From Rutidosis leptorrhynchoides (Eukaryota; Streptophyta; Magnoliopsida; Asterales; Asteraceae), in the NCBI RefSeq assembly GCF_046630445.1, contig NC_092336.1, positions 505,315,001-505,379,000 of the forward strand: a DNA stretch of 64,000 nt, given 5' to 3'. The stretch's first letter is position 1, and each line of letters opens with the position of its first letter. The position numbers and the translations under genes were made by a program. Under the pieces are notes generated by a model. The model was not told the origin of the DNA. It saw only the letters and a list, made by a program, of their open reading frames with translations, and did not search any database. This document shows positions 11,427 through 25,580 of the stretch, one piece after another.

Positions 11427-13436
11427 TGATATTGCACAAAATGAATATATTTTTAGTCGCAATATCGGTCCAAAATAATAAGTTTGTATTTGTATTTGTA
11501 TCACTTTTCGGTTGTAATTGTACAAATAAATAAAAGTTAAGACGGAGTTCGAAAATGGGAAACTAATCAAAAAGACAGTGAAAACGCTCAATGTTCAAGT
11601 GATACTCCAAAAGGTACAAAACCTCGTTTTAACGAGGCCTTTAGTTTCGAAAACAGGATCGAGATGGCTGACTACTTCTGCACAATGAATGAATATATAT
11701 AATTAAATATTGTTGGTCTGCTACTTTCTATAAATAAACAAATCAAAAGAAATGAAAAGAAGATAGAAGTGGCAGAGATCAAGGAGTCTTGGGTCAAGTT
11801 AGATGATTTACGGAGTATTAATATGACAATAAAGTTCGGACAAGAGAAAATGTAATCTGACATTCCCTGCACAAAACAAAAACAATATCAAAAATGGAGT
11901 CATGGGATGCTGCCTTTGAGAAAAAGAAATCAAAAGAATTAAAGGGAAAGTTGGTCTTGATAATATATCATACGGAGTAATAATTCACAAAGATGGAAAC
12001 CCAAATTGAGTTGTTCTTTAAAGATACAGCACCAAGAAATATAATAAAAATATTAGGTGAAGGTGGCTACTTTCAGTATTAAATTTAGAGAGTGGGACAA
12101 GTGAAGAGTGGTTTCCATACTATTTTACAAATTGAATAAATAAACGAAATGATGGGACAACATGATGGAGCATTTGGGTTATAAAGAGAACACATCACAA
12201 TATTGAAGAGGGAGTGTGCTGTCAAACAGACGGAGAGAGCTCAGAAGTGGTCAAGTTACGGAGTACTTCTATTTTCAGTTTCAATTTCTATTTCACTTGT
12301 AATAAATTAGTAGTTTGGGTATTGTAAAAAGATTATCGCACGGGTGATTTTCTATCAAGTTTCTACCACATCGAATTAATGGAAGCTAAGAACTTTTCTG
12401 TAAGTGTTATTTATTTTTCTACCATGTTTAGTAGCTAATTTGTTATTATGCTTATTTAACCCAAGTAGTTATTATGTTTGACTAAAAATAGAAAATGGGT
12501 TAATTTAATTTGAATAACGATTAATATTTAGATAAAGAACGACCTTAAGGGAGATTGAGGTTTTAACTATTAATGGGTATGGTAAAATAATTAAGTGACA
12601 ACTTGTTAAATTACCACTATTTATAATTCACTATATGTATAAATAATCACATACGTTGACTGGACACGGAAGATGGGTTATTTATATATATGGTAAATTA
12701 TTCATTGAAACGGACACATGAATGGATTAATGGTTAAAAGACTAGTTAAAATTAAGGTGAGTTACATTTAGTGACAACTGGTGTAATTATTGACATACGT
12801 GACAACCACGTCAAACCATCTAAATAGTAATTAGTTAGAATATTTAACTGTGGTTACAAGATAGAATGACGAGGACACTCGCATTTGATGCTCGTAATTA
12901 TAGGACTGTGCTGGACAACTCCAGGTGGACATATTAAATATTCTACGGGTGCAAAGAAAAATTAACCCAGGGTAAAAAGTAAAAAAGTAAACGTCAAACA
13001 TCGTAACTACGGAAGTTAAATAAGCATAATACTCTTTTATTGTATTTTCATCTCGTTTAGTTAAAGTAATTTTTATTTACCGTAGTAATTTTTATTTACT
13101 TCATTGCTATAATCTAGTTTAAATTTATTATCTTGTTGTTTAAATTAAAAAGAAAAGCTAAAAAGACAAACCGGTCGTTAAACGGTAAATCCCCCAAAGT
13201 TACTAAAATTAATATATATTACTAACTCTAACTTAAATACTTAATTTACTAATTTATCCTAGTAGAGCACCCCAATAAAAGTGTCCATGGATCGACCTCC
13301 CGGACTTTACCTTAGCTATATTACTATACGATAGGTATACTTGCATATTGTGTTTTAGTTTAATTTAGGTGATTTTCTGTAGTAAATAATATAAAACTGA
13401 TAACCGTTTCGTACACCACTAAAAAAAAACACATCA
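11427..13436 (+). repeat. LTR of the Tat/Athila-type element
   Basis: The LTR starts TGATATTGCAC right after the PPT and ends AACACATCA just before the PBS, giving TG...CA ends and 2,010 bp. No ORF of note is inside. It has a PPT on its left and a PBS on its right, so it is flanked by internal sequence on both sides, as in a tandem or recombined element. Confidence 0.75.
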
Positions 13437-13440
13437 AGTT

Positions 13441-13460
13441 TTTGGCACCGCTGCCGGGGA
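13441..13460 (+). promoter_or_regulatory. Primer-binding site of the Tat/Athila element
   Basis: TTTGGCACCGCTGCCGGGGA is close to the TGGCGCCGTTGCCGGGGA primer-binding site usual in Tat/Athila elements, with two differences, and lies 4 bp after the LTR end. Tek-2 inserted directly after it. Confidence 0.75.
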
Positions 13461-13466
13461 CACTTT

Positions 13467-16400
13467 TGAAATGTCCCGTTCTTATTGATTAAAAACGTTC
13501 CATATTAATTGATTTCGTTGCGAGGTTTTGACCTCTATATGAGACATTTTTCAAAGACTGCATTCATTTTTAAAACAAATCATAACCTTTATTTCATAAA
13601 TAAAGGTTTAAAAAGCTTTATGTAGATTATCAAATAATGATAATCTAAAATATCCTGTTTACACACGACCATTACATAATGGTTTACAATACAAATATGT
13701 TACATCGAAATCAGTTTCTTGAATACAGTTTTTACACAATATCATACAAACATGGACTCCAAATCTTGTCCTTATTTTAGTATGCAACAGCGGAAGCTCT
13801 TAGTATTCACCTGAGAATAAACATGCTTTAAACGTCAACAAAAATGTTGGTGAGTTATAGGTTTAACCTATATATATCAAATCGTAACAATAGACCACAA
13901 GATTTCATATTTCAATACACATCCCATACATAGAGATAAAAATCATTCATATGGTAAACACCTGGTAACCGACATTAACAAGATACATATATAAGAATAT
14001 CCCCATCATTCCGGGACACCCTTCGGATATGATATAAATTTCGAAGTACTAAAGCATCCGGTACTTTGGATGGGGTTTGTTAGGCCCAATAGATCTATCT
14101 TTAGGATTCGCATCAATTAGGGTGTCTGTTCCCTAATTCTTAGATTACCAGACTTAATAAAAAGGGGCATATTCGATTTCGATAATTCAACCATAGAATG
14201 TAGTTTCACGTACTTGTGTCTATTTTGTAAATCATTTATAAAACCTGCATGTATTCTCATCCCAAAAATATTAGATTTTAAAAGTGGGACTATAACTCAC
14301 TTTCACAGATTTTTACTTCGTCGGGAAGTAAGACTTGGCCACTGGTTGATTCACGAACCTATAACAATATATACATATATATCAAAGTATGTTCAAAATA
14401 TATTTACAACATTTTTAATATATTTTGATGTTTTAAGTTTATTAAGTCAGCTGTCCTCGTTAGTAACCTACAACTAGTTGTCCACAGTTAGATGTACATA
14501 AATAAATCGATAAATATTATCTTGAATCAATCCATGACCCAGTGTATACGTATCTCAGTATTGATCACAACTCAAACTATATATATTTTGGAATCAACCT
14601 CAACCCTGTATAGCTAACTCCAACATTCACATATAGAGTGTCTATGGTTGTTCCGAAATATATATAGATGTGTCGACATGATAGGTCGAAACATTGTATA
14701 CGTGTCTATGATATCTCAAGATTACATAATATACAATACAAGTTGATTAAGTTATGGTTGGAATAGATTTGTTACCAATTTTCACGTAGCTAAAATGAGA
14801 AAAATTATCCAATCTTGTTTTACCCATAACTTCTTCATTTTAAATCCGTTTTGATTGAATCAAATTGCTATGGTTTCATATTGAACTATATTTTATGAAT
14901 CTAAACAGAAAAAGTATAGGTTTATAGTCGGAAAAATAAGTTACAAGTCGTTTTTGTAAAGGTAGTCATTTCAGTCGAAAGAACGACGTCTAGATGACCA
15001 TTTTAGAAAACATACTTCCACTTTGAGTTTAACCATAATTTTTGGATATAGTTTCATGTTCATAATAAAACTCATTTTCCCAGAATAACAACTTTTAAAT
15101 CAAAGTTTATCATAGTTTTTAATTAACTAACCCAAAACAGCCCGCGGTGTTACTACGACGGCGTAAATCCGGTTTTACCGTGTTTTTCGTGTTTCCAGGT
15201 TTTAAATCATTAAGTTAGAATATCATATAGATATAGAACATGTGTTTAGTTGATTTTAAAAGTCAAGTTAGAAGGATTAACTTTTATTTGCGAACAAGTT
15301 TAGAATTAACTAAACTATGTTCTAGTGATTACAAGTTTAAACCTTCGAATAAGATAGCTTTATATGTATGAATCGAATGATGTTATGAACATCATTACTA
15401 CCTCAAGTTCCTTGGATAAACCTACTAGAAATGAGAAATATAGATCTAGCTTCAAAGGATCCTTGGATGGCTTGAAAGTTCTTGAAGCAGAATCATGACA
15501 CGAAAACAATTTCAAGTAAGATTTCCACTCGAAATAAGATTGTTATAGTTATAGAAATTGAATTAAAGTTTGAATATGATTATTACCTTGTATTAGAAAG
15601 ATAACCTACTGTAAGTAACAAAGGTTTCTTGATCTTGGATGATTACTTGGAATGGATTTAGAAAACTTGGAAATAAACTTGCAATCTTGGAAGTATTATT
15701 GATTTTATGAAACTAGAATTTTTGGAATTTATGAAGAACACTTAGAACTTGAAGATAGAACTTGAGAGAGATCAATTAGATGAAGAAAATTGAAGTATGA
15801 AAGTGTTTGTAGGTGTTTTTGGTCGTTGGTGTATGGATTAGATATAAAGGATATGTAATTTTGTTTTCATGTAAATAAGTCATGAATGATTACTCATATT
15901 TTTGTAATTTTATGAGATATTTCATGCTAGTTGCCAAATGATGGTTCCCACATGTGTTAGATGACTCAAATGGGCTACTAAAAGCTGATCATTGGAGTGT
16001 ATATACCAATAGTACATACATCTAAAAGCTGTGTATTGTACGAGTACGAATACAGGTGCATACGAGTAGAATTGTTGACGAAACTGAACGAGGATGTAAC
16101 TGTAAGCATTTTTGTTAAGTAGAAGTATTTTGATAAGTGTCTTGAAGTCTTTCAAAAGTGTATGAATACATATTAAAACACTACATGTATATACATTTTA
16201 ACTGAGTCGTTAAGTCATCGTTAGTCGTTACTTGTAAATGTTGTTTTGAAACCTTTAGGTTAACGATCTTGTTGAATGTTGTTAACCCATTGTTTATTAT
16301 AACAAATGAGATGTTAAATTGTTATATTATCATGATATTATGATATATAATATATCTTAGTATGATATATATACAGTTAAATGTCGTTACAACGATAATC

Positions 16401-16546
16401 GTTACATATATGTCTCGTTTCAAAATCATTAAGTTAGTAGTCTTATTTTTACATATGTATTTCATTGTTAATACACTTAATAATATATTTACTTATCATT
16501 TAACATAATTAACCAAGTGTATCAATATCTTAATATGATTCATATG
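13467..16546 (-). repeat. Tek-2 3' LTR, distal part
   Basis: This is the larger part of the split LTR; it resumes at 29659 after Tek-1. It holds one copy of the LTR module (13811-14300, palindrome 14089-14098). Comparison with 53690-57128 shows scattered single-base differences, so the insertion is not recent. Confidence 0.9.
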
Positions 16547-19500
16547 TGAAATGTCCCGTTCTTATTGATTAAAAACGTTCCATATTAATTGATTTCGTTG
16601 CGAGGTTTTGACCTCTATATGAGACGTTTTTCAAAGACTGCATTCATTTTAAAACAAACCATAACCTTTATTTCATCAATAAAGGTTTAAAAAGCTTTAC
16701 GTAGATTATCAAATAATGATAATCTAAAATATCCTGTTTACACACGACCATTACATAATGGTTTACAATACAAATATGTTACAACAAAATAAGTTTCTTG
16801 AATAAAGTTTTTACACAATATCATACAAGCATGGACTCCAAATCTCGTCCTTATTTAAGTATGCGACAGCGGAAGCTCTTAATAATCACCTGAGAATAAA
16901 CATGCTTAAAACGTCAACAAAAATGTTGGTGAGTTATAGGTTTAACCTATATATATCAAATCATAATAATAGACCACAAGATTTCATATTTCAATACACA
17001 TCCCATACATAGAGATAAAAATCATTCATATGGTGAACACCTGGTAACCGACATTAACAAGATGCATATATAAGAATATCCCCATCATTCCGGGACACCC
17101 TTCGGATATGATATAAATTTCGAAGTACTAAAGCATCCAGTACTTTGGATGGGGTTTGTTAGGCCCAATAGATCTATCTTTAGGATTCGCGTCAATTAGG
17201 GTGTCTGTTCCCTAATTCTTAGATTACCAGACTTAATAAAAAGGGGCATATTCGATTTCGATAATTCAACCATAGAATGTAGTTTCACGTACTTGTGTCT
17301 ATTTTGTAAATCATTTATAAAACCTGCATGTATTCTCATCCCAAAAATATTAGATTTTAAAAGTGGGACTATAACTCACTTTCACAGATTTTTACTTCGT
17401 CGGGAAGTAAGACTTGGCCACTGGTTGATTTACGAACCTATAACAATATATACATATATATCAAAGTATGTTCAAAATATATTTACAACACTTTTAATAT
17501 ATTTTAATGTTTTAAGTTTATTAAGTCAGCTGTCCTCGTTAGTAACCTACAACTAGTTGTCCACAGTTAGATGTACAGAAATAAATCGATAAATATTATC
17601 TTGAATCAATCCACGACCCAGTGTATACGTATCTCAGTATTGATCACAACTCAAACTATATATATTTTGGAATCAACCTCAACCCTGTATAGCTAACTCG
17701 AACATTCACATATAGAGTGTCTATGGTTGTTCCGAAATATATATAGATGTGTCGACATGATAGGTCGAAACATTGTATACGTGTCTATGGTATCTCAAGA
17801 TTACATAATATATAATACAACTTGATTAAGTTATGGTTGGAATAGATTTGTTACCAATTTTCACGTAGCTAAAATGAGAAAAATTATCCAATCTTGTTTT
17901 ACCCATAACTTCTTCATTTTAAATCAGTTTTGAGTGAATCAAATTGCTATGGTTTCATATTGAACTCTATTTTATGAATCTAAACAGAAAAAGTATAGGT
18001 TTATAGTCGGAAAAATAAGTTACAAGTCGTTTTTGTAAAGGTAGTCATTTCAGTCGAAAGAACGACGTCTAGATGACCATTTTAGAAAACATACTTCCAC
18101 TTTGAGTTTAACCATAATTTTTGGATATAGTTTTATGTTCATAATAAAAATCATTTTCTCAGAATAAAAACTTTTAAATCAAAGTTTATCATAGTTTATA
18201 ATTAACTAACCCAAAACAGCCCGCGGTGTTACTACGACGGCGTAAATCCGGTTTTACGGTGTTTTTTGTGTTTCCAGGTTTTAAATCATTAAGTTAGCAT
18301 ATCATATAGATATAGAACATGCGTTTAGTTGATTTTAAAAGTCAAGTTAGAAGGATTAACTTTTGTTTGCGAACAAGTTTAGAATTAACTAAACTATGTT
18401 CTAGTGATTACAAGTTTAAACCTTCGAATAAGATAGCTTTATATGTATGAATCGAATGATGTTATGAACATCATTACTACCTTAAGTTCCTTGGATAAAC
18501 CTACTGGAAAAGAGAAAAATGGATCTAGCTTCAACGGATCCTTGGATGGCTCGAAGTTCTTGAAGCAGAATCATGACACGAAAACAAGTTCAAGTAAGAT
18601 CATCACTTGAAATAAGATTGTTATAGTTATAGAAATTGAACCAAAGTTTGAATATGATTGTTACCTTGTATTAGAATGATAACCTACTGTAAGAAACAAA
18701 GATTTCTTGAGGTTGGATGATCACCTTACAAGATTGGAAGTGAGCTAGCAAACTTGAAAGTATTCTTGATTTTATGTAACTAGAACTTGTAGAATATATG
18801 AAGAACACTTAGAACTTGAAGATAGAACTTGAGAGAGATCAATTAGATGAAGAAAATTGAAGAATGAAAGTGTTTGTAGGTGTTTTTGGTCGTTGGTGTA
18901 TGGATTAGATATAAAGGATATGTAATTTTGTTTTCATGTAAATAAGTCATGAATGATTACTCATATTTTTGTAATTTTATGAGATATTTCATGCTAGTTG
19001 CTAAATGATGGTTCCCACATGTGTTAGGTGACTCACATGGGCTACTAAGAGCTGATCATTGGAGTGTATATACCAATAGTACATACATCTAAAAGCTGTG
19101 TATTGTACGAGTACGAATACGGGTGCATACGAGTAGAATTGTTGATGAAACTGAACGAGGATGTAATTGTAAGCATTTTTGTTAAGTAGAAGTATTTTGA
19201 TAAGTGTATTGAAGTCTTTCAAAAGTGTATAAATACATATTAAAACACTACATGTATATACATTTTAAGTGAGTCGTTAAGTCATCGTTAGTCGTTACAT
19301 GTAAGTGTTGTTATGAAACCTTTAGGTTAACGATCTTGTTAAATGTTGTTAACCCAATGTTTATAATATCAGATGAGATTTTAAATTATTATATTATCAT
19401 GATATTATCATGTATGAATATCTCTTAATATGATATATATACATTAAATGTCTTTACAACGATAATCGTTACATATATGTCTCGTTTAAAAATCATTAAG

Positions 19501-19796
19501 TTAGTAGTCTTGTTTTTACATATGTAGTTCATTGTTAATATACTTAATGATATGTTTACTTATCATAGTATCATGTTAACTATATATATATCCATATATA
19601 TGTCATCATATAGTTTTTACAAGTTTTAACGTTCGTGAATTACCGGTCAACTTGGGTGGTCAATTGTCTATATGAAACATATTTCAATTAATCAAGTCTT
19701 AACAAGTTTGATTGCTTAACATGTTGGAAACATTTAATCATGTAAATACCAATCTCAATTAATATATATAAACATGGAAAAGTTCGGGTCACTACA
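16547..19796 (-). repeat. Tek-1 3' LTR
   Basis: Sense-strand start TGTAGTGACCCGAAC, end CGGGACATTTCA. The module is at 16890-17379 with palindrome ATAGATCTAT at 17168-17177. In the first 400 bp I count roughly ten differences from the 5' LTR, fewer further on. Confidence 0.93.
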
Positions 19797-19809
19797 GTAC
19801 CTACCCGTT
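19797..19809 (-). promoter_or_regulatory. Tek-1 polypurine tract
   Basis: Read on the minus strand the sequence next to the 3' LTR is AACGGGTAGGTAC. The corresponding tract of Tek-2 (30020 onward) and of LARD-4 (ACGGGTGGGTAC) is nearly the same. Confidence 0.6.
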
Positions 19810-19831
19810 AAATAAATTTCGTCCCGAAATT

Positions 19832-22800
19832 TTAAGCTGTTGAAGGTGTTGACGAATCTTCTAGAAATAGATGCGGGTATTTCTTCTTCATCTGATCTTC
19901 ACGCTCCCAGGTGAACTCGGGTCCTCTACGAGCATTCCATCGAACCTTAACAATTGGTATCTTGTTTTGCTTAAGTCTTTTAACCTCACGATCCATTATT
20001 TCGACGGGTTCTTCGATGAATTGAAGTTTTTCGTTGATTTGGATTTCATCTAACAGAATAGTGAGATCTTCTTTAGCAAAACATTTCTTCAAATTCGAGA
20101 CGTGGAAAGTGTTATGTACAGCCGCGAGTTGTTGAGGTAACTCAAGTCGGTAAGCTACTGGTCCGACACGATCAATAATCTTGAATGGTCCAATATACCT
20201 TGGATTTAATTTCCCTCGTTTACCAAATCGAACAACGCCTTTCCAAGGTGCAACTCTAAGCATGACCATCTATCCAATTTCAAATTCTATATCTTTTCTT
20301 TTAATGTCAGCGTAGCTCTTTTGTCGACTTTGGGCGGTTTTCAACCGTTGTTGAATTTGGATGATCTTCTCGGTAGTTTCTTGTATAATCTCCGGACCTG
20401 TAATCTGTCTATCCCCCACTTCACTCCAACAAATCGGAGACCTGCACTTTCTGACATAAAGTGCTTCAAACGGCGCCATCTCAATGCTTGAATGGTAGCT
20501 GTTGTTGTAGGAAAATTCTGCTAACAGTAGATGTCGATCCCAACTGTTTCCGAAATCAATAACACATGCTCGTAGCATGTCTTCAAGCGTTTGTATCGTC
20601 CTTTCGCTCTGCCCATCAGTTTGTGGATGATAGGCAGTACTCATGTCTAGACGAGTTCCTAATGCTTGCTGTAATGTCTGCCAGAATCTTGAAATAAATC
20701 TGCCATCCCTATCAGAGATAATAGAGATTGGTATTCCATGTCTGGAGACGACTTCCTTCAAATACAGTCGTGCTAACTTCTCCATCTTGTCATCTTCTCT
20801 TATTGGCAGGAAGTGTGCTGATTTGGTGAGACGATCAACTATTACCCAAATAGTATCAAAACCACTTGCAGTCCTTGGCAATTTAGTGATGAAATCCATG
20901 GTAATGTTTTCCCATTTCCATTCCGGGATTTCGGGTTGTTGAAGTAGACCTGATGGTTTCTGATGCTCAGCTTTGACCTTAGAACACGTCAAACATTCTC
21001 CTACGTATTTAGCAACATCGGCTTTCATACCCGGCCACCAAAAATGTTTCTTGAGATCCTTGTACATCTTCCCCGTTCCAGGATGTATTGAGTATCTGGT
21101 TTTATGAGCTTCTCTAAGTACCATTTCCCTCATATCTCCAAATTTTGGTACCCAAATCCTTTCAGCCCTATACGGGGTTCCGTCTTCTCGAATATTAAGA
21201 TGCTTCTCCGATCCTTTGGGTATTTCATCCTTTAAATTTCCCTCTTTTAAAACTCCTTGTTGCGCATCCTTTATTTGAGTAGTAAGGTTATTATGAATCA
21301 TTATATTCATAGATTTTACTCGAATGGGTTCTCTGTCCTTCCCGCTCAAGGCATTGGCTACCACATTTGCTTTCCCCGGGTGGTAACGAATCTCAAAGTC
21401 ATAATCATTCAATAATTCAATCAACCTACGCTGCCTCATATTCAGTTGTTTCTGATTAAATATGTGTTGAAGACTTTTGTGGTCGGTATATATAATACTT
21501 TTGACCCCATATAAGTAGTGCCTCCAAGTCTTTAATGCAAAAACAACCGCGCCTAATTCCAAATCATGCGTCGTATAATTTTGTTCGTGAATCTTCAATT
21601 GTCTAGACGCATAAGCAATCACCTTCGTTCGTTGCATTAATACACAACCGAGACCTTGCTTTGATGCGTCACAATAAATCACAAAATCATCATTCCCTTC
21701 AGGCAACGACAATATAGGTGCCGTAGTTAGCTTTTTCTTCAATAACTGAAACGCTTTCTCTTGTTCATCATTCCATTCAAATTTCTTCCCTTTATGCGTT
21801 AATGCAGTCAGGGGTTTTGCTATTCTGGAAAAGTCTTGGATGAACCTTCTGTAGTAACCAGCTAGTCCTAAAAACTGGCGTATGTGTTTCGGAGTTTTCG
21901 GGGTTTCCCACTTTTCAACGGTTTCTATCTTTGCCGGATCCACCTTAATACCTTCTTTGTTCACTATGTGACCGAGGAATTGAACTTCTTCCAATCAAAA
22001 TGCACACTTTGAAAACTTAGCGTACAATTCTTCCTTCCTCAATACTTCTAACACCTTTCTCAAATGTTCACCGTGTTCTTGGTCATTCTTTGAATAAATA
22101 AGTATGTCATCAATGAAAACAATGACAAACTTGTCAAGGTATGGTCCACACACTCGGTTCATAAGGTCCATGAACACAGCTGGTGCATTAGTTAAACCAA
22201 ACGGCATGACCATAAACTCGTAATGACCGTAACGTGTTCTGAAAGCAGTCTTTGGAATATCATCTTCTTTCACCCGCATTTGATGATACCCGAAACGTAA
22301 GTCAATCTTTGAATAAACAGACGAGCCTTGTAGTTGATCAAATAAGTCGTCGATTCTCGGTAGTGGGTAGCGGTTCTTGATGGTAAGTTTGTTCAACTCT
22401 CGGTAGTTGATACACAACCTGAATGTACCATCTTTTTTATTGACAAACAAAACAGGAGCTCCCCAAGGTGATGTGCTTGGTCGAATGAAACCTCGCTCTA
22501 AAAGTTCTTGTAATTGGCTTTGCAGTTCTTTCATCTCGCTGGGTGCGAGTATGTAAGGAGCACGAGCTATTGGTGCAGCTCCTGGTACAAGATCTATTTG
22601 AAATTCAACGGATCGATGTGGGGGTAATCCCGGTAATTCTTTCGGAAATACATCGGGAAATTCTTTTGCAATGGGAACATCATTGATGCTCTTTTCTTCA
22701 GTTTGTACTTTCTCGACGTGTGCTAGAACAGCATAGCAACCTTTTCTTATTAGTTTTTGTGCCTTCAAATTACTAATAAGATGTAGCTTTGTGTTGCCCT

Positions 22801-24418
22801 TTTCTCCGTACACCATTAAGGGTTTTCCTTTTTCTCGTATAATGCGAATTGCATTTTTGTAACAAACGATCTCTGCTTTCACTTCTTTCAACCAGTCCAT
22901 ACCGATTATCACATCAAAACTCCCTAACTCTACCGGTATCAAATCAATCTTAAATGTTTCGCTAACCAGTTTAATTTCTCGATTCCGACATATATTATCT
23001 GCTGAAATTAATTTACCATTTGCTAATTCGAGTAAAAATTTACTATCCAAAGGCGTCAATGGACAACTTAATTTAGCACAAAAATCTCTACTCATATAGC
23101 TTCTATCCGCACCCGAATCAAATAAAACGTAAGCAGATTTATTGTCAATAAGAAACGTACCTGTAACAAGCTCCGGGTCTTCCTGTGCCTCTGCCGCATT
23201 AATATTGAAAACTCTTCCGCGGCCTTGTCCATTCGTGTTCTCCTGGTTCGGGCAATTTCTAATAATGTGGCCTGGTTTTCCACATTTATAAGAAACTACA
23301 TTGGCATAACTTGCTCCGACACTACTTGCTCCGCCATTACTCGTTCCGACACCATTTGTTCCTTTCGTTCTATTAACCCCTGGTCCGTAGACCTCACACT
23401 TCATCGCGCTATGACCATTTCTTTTACACTTGTTGCAAAATTTGGTGCAGAACCTCGAGTGATACTTTTCACACCTTTGGCATAGCTGCTTCTGATTGTT
23501 GTTGTTGTTGCGGTTATTATTGTTGTTGGGATGATTATTGTAGTTGCTGTTGTTGTTGTTGTTGTGGTTGTTGTTGTTGTTGTTGGGCCGTTTGTTGTAG
23601 TTGCGATTGATGTTGCGATTGTTGGGATAATTGTTGCGATTATTGTTGTAATTGCTGTTGTTATTGTATTGGTGATTCTTATCACCGTTTTCCTCCCACT
23701 TTCTTTTGACTTGCTTCACATTGGCCTCTTCAGCAGTCTGTTCTTTAATTCTTTCTTCAATCTAGTTCACTAGTTTGTGAGCCATTCTACATGCCTGTTG
23801 TATGGAGGCAGGCTCGTGTGAACTCATATCTTCTTGGATTCTTTCTGGTAATCCTTTCACAAACGCGTCGATCTTCTCTTCCTCATCTTCGAATGCTCCC
23901 GGACACAATTGGCACAATTCTGTGAATCATCTTTCGTACGTGGTAATATCAAATCCTTGGGTTTGTAACCCTCTAAGTTCTGTCTTGAGCTTATTAACCT
24001 CGGTTCTGGGACGGTACTTCTCGTTCATCAAGTGCTTGAATGCTGACCACGGTAGTGCGTACGCATCGTCTTGTCCCACTTGCTCTAGATAGGTATTCCA
24101 CCATGTTAACGCAGAACCTGTGAAGGTATGCGTAGCGTACTTCACTTTGTCCTCTTCAGTACACTTACTTATGGCAAACACCAATTCGACCTTCTCGGTC
24201 CACCGTTTCAATCCGATCGGTCCTTCGGTTCCATCAAATTCCAAAGGTTTGCAGGCAGTGAATTATTTGTAGGTGCATCCTACACGATTTCCTGTACTGC
24301 TAGATCCAAGGTTATTGTTGGTATGTAGCTCAGCCTGTACTGCGGCTATGTTTGAAGCTAGAAAAGTACGGAATTCCTCTTCATTCATATTCACGGTGTG
24401 TCGAGTAGTCGGTGCCAT
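19832..24418 (-). pseudogene. Tek-1 gag-pol polyprotein, five in-frame stops
   Basis: A single frame of 1,529 codons. Rough residue positions: retrotransposon gag domain 50-200; Asn-rich linker 250-310; zinc knuckle [14 protein letters not shown] near 328; a second knuckle near 376 whose first Cys is Ser; aspartic protease DSGA near 434; RT with FIDD box near 770; RNase H with TDHKS near 978; integrase His/Cys finger 1100-1150 and DDE residues near 1175, 1233 and 1273; a C-terminal chromodomain-like segment ([12 protein letters not shown]...FTWERE) 1450-1515. Stops lie at about 24263, 23927, 23762, 21995 and 20270. Without them the frame is continuous and no indel breaks it. The domain order and tail indicate the Tekay chromovirus clade. 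No functional product is expected. Confidence 0.92.
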
Positions 24419-24864
24419 TTCCTTCAAAATAGTCAAATGGAACAAGTTAATCATACAGAATATTAAGAGTAGTTAATAGTATTTCGTAGCATAATATGAA
24501 CTCATTTATAAAAGCTTTTTCTTCATATTAGCGTTTTATAAGTTTAAATTCGGGTAGTATCTACCTGTTAAGTTCATACTTAGTAGCTAATATACAATTC
24601 AACTACTACAATTCTATATGAAAAACTGATTATAATAATATTTCGTGTTCAAACTTTTATACAATATTTTATAAACTTACAATACCGCTTATTTTACATA
24701 AAGCATGAAATATAGCACACAATAACTTTGATACAAGATAGTTGTGAAGATAATTCTAGCTAGTACACAAGTCGTTCAGCAAAGGCAATAAAGACACGTA
24801 ATTCATACGTCCAGACACAAGTCATGCATTCTGGTTTTACTAGGACTACTTCCCATCCTTGGTC
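24419..24864 (-). other. Leader between the F-box ORF and gag in Tek-1
   Basis: Non-coding except that the F-box frame would run on to 24760 if its stop at 24865 were a sense codon, as it is in Tek-2. A CTACCTGTTAAGTTC stretch near 24560 looks like a second copy of the PPT region (its Tek-2 counterpart reads CTACCCGTTAAGTTC), which may be a central PPT-like site or a relic of rearrangement. Confidence 0.45.
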
Positions 24865-25443
24865 TTATGGAACATAACCGTTATGGCCGTTGATAAGACA
24901 GCGTGTTGTAACGTTGTCAAAGGGACGAGGGTTACGTAATGTCCAACAGTCCCGTAACAATCTAAAAACCTCATTTCTTACCCCAATTACCGACTCCGTT
25001 ACTTGTGGAAACGTTTTGTTTAATAGTTGTAGCCCGATGTTCTTGTTCTCACTTTGGTGAGAAGCGAACATTACTAATCCGTAAGCATAACATGCTTCTT
25101 TATGTTGCATGTTAGCCGCTTTTTCTAAATCACGAAGTCCAATATTCGGGTATATTGAGTCAAAATAATTTCTTAACCCATTGCGTAAAATAGCATTTGG
25201 GTTCCCCGCAATATATGCGTCAAAGTAAACACATCGTAACTTATGGATTTCCCAATGTGATATCCCCCATCTTTCGAACGAAAACCTTTTATAAACAAAG
25301 GCATTCTTGGAACGTTCTTCGAATGTCTTACAAACTGATCTCGCCTTAAATAGTTGTGCCGAAGAATTCTGACCGACTCTAGACAAGATTTCATCAATCA
25401 TGTCTCCGGGTAGGTCTCTTAAAATATTGGGTTGTCTATCCAT
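24865..25443 (-). CDS. Captured F-box protein, At2g35280-like, C-terminally truncated (Tek-1)
   Basis: 192 residues. The N-terminal F-box (about residues 5-52) has LPGDMIDEILSRV followed by LFKARSVCKTF, the part that would bind SKP1 in an SCF ubiquitin ligase. A helical Sel1-like stretch follows (LEKAANMQHKEACYAYGLVMF, about 105-126), as in the plant F-box family typified by At2g35280. In Tek-2 the frame continues 35 residues further, through a CMTCFW motif; here CAA has become TAA at 24865. It lies in sense orientation between the acidic ORF and gag, so it would be read from the LTR promoter. Capture of a host gene is inferred. It is not a gag or env domain of any Ty3 lineage I know. Whether this shortened form is made is unknown. 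Confidence 0.72.
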   Translation of the reverse strand: MDRQPNILRDLPGDMIDEILSRVGQNSSAQLFKARSVCKTFEERSKNAFVYKRFSFERWGISHWEIHKLRCVYFDAYIAGNPNAILRNGLRNYFDSIYPNIGLRDLEKAANMQHKEACYAYGLVMFASHQSENKNIGLQLLNKTFPQVTESVIGVRNEVFRLLRDCWTLRNPRPFDNVTTRCLINGHNGYVP

Positions 25444-25580
25444 TTTGTGTTTTTATACTGTAAAATAGACAAGAGTTAGATTCATAAAAAAAATACTTAT
25501 TAATACAAGCAATTTTTACATATATCATAAAGCATAAGCACACTATATTACATATATTACAACACACGAATACAACTATC

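Noticed and set aside
14214..14477. An 87-codon open frame (MCLFCKSFIKPACIL...) that occurs four times (also 17293, 27151, 54437)
   Set aside because: It lies antisense within the four Tekay LTR copies, across the module. Its repetition follows from LTR duplication; there is no sign of coding constraint.
23531..23773. Val-rich frame opposite the Asn-rich gag linker (also 50840-51073)
   Set aside because: A shadow of the AAC/AAT codon repeats of gag on the other strand.
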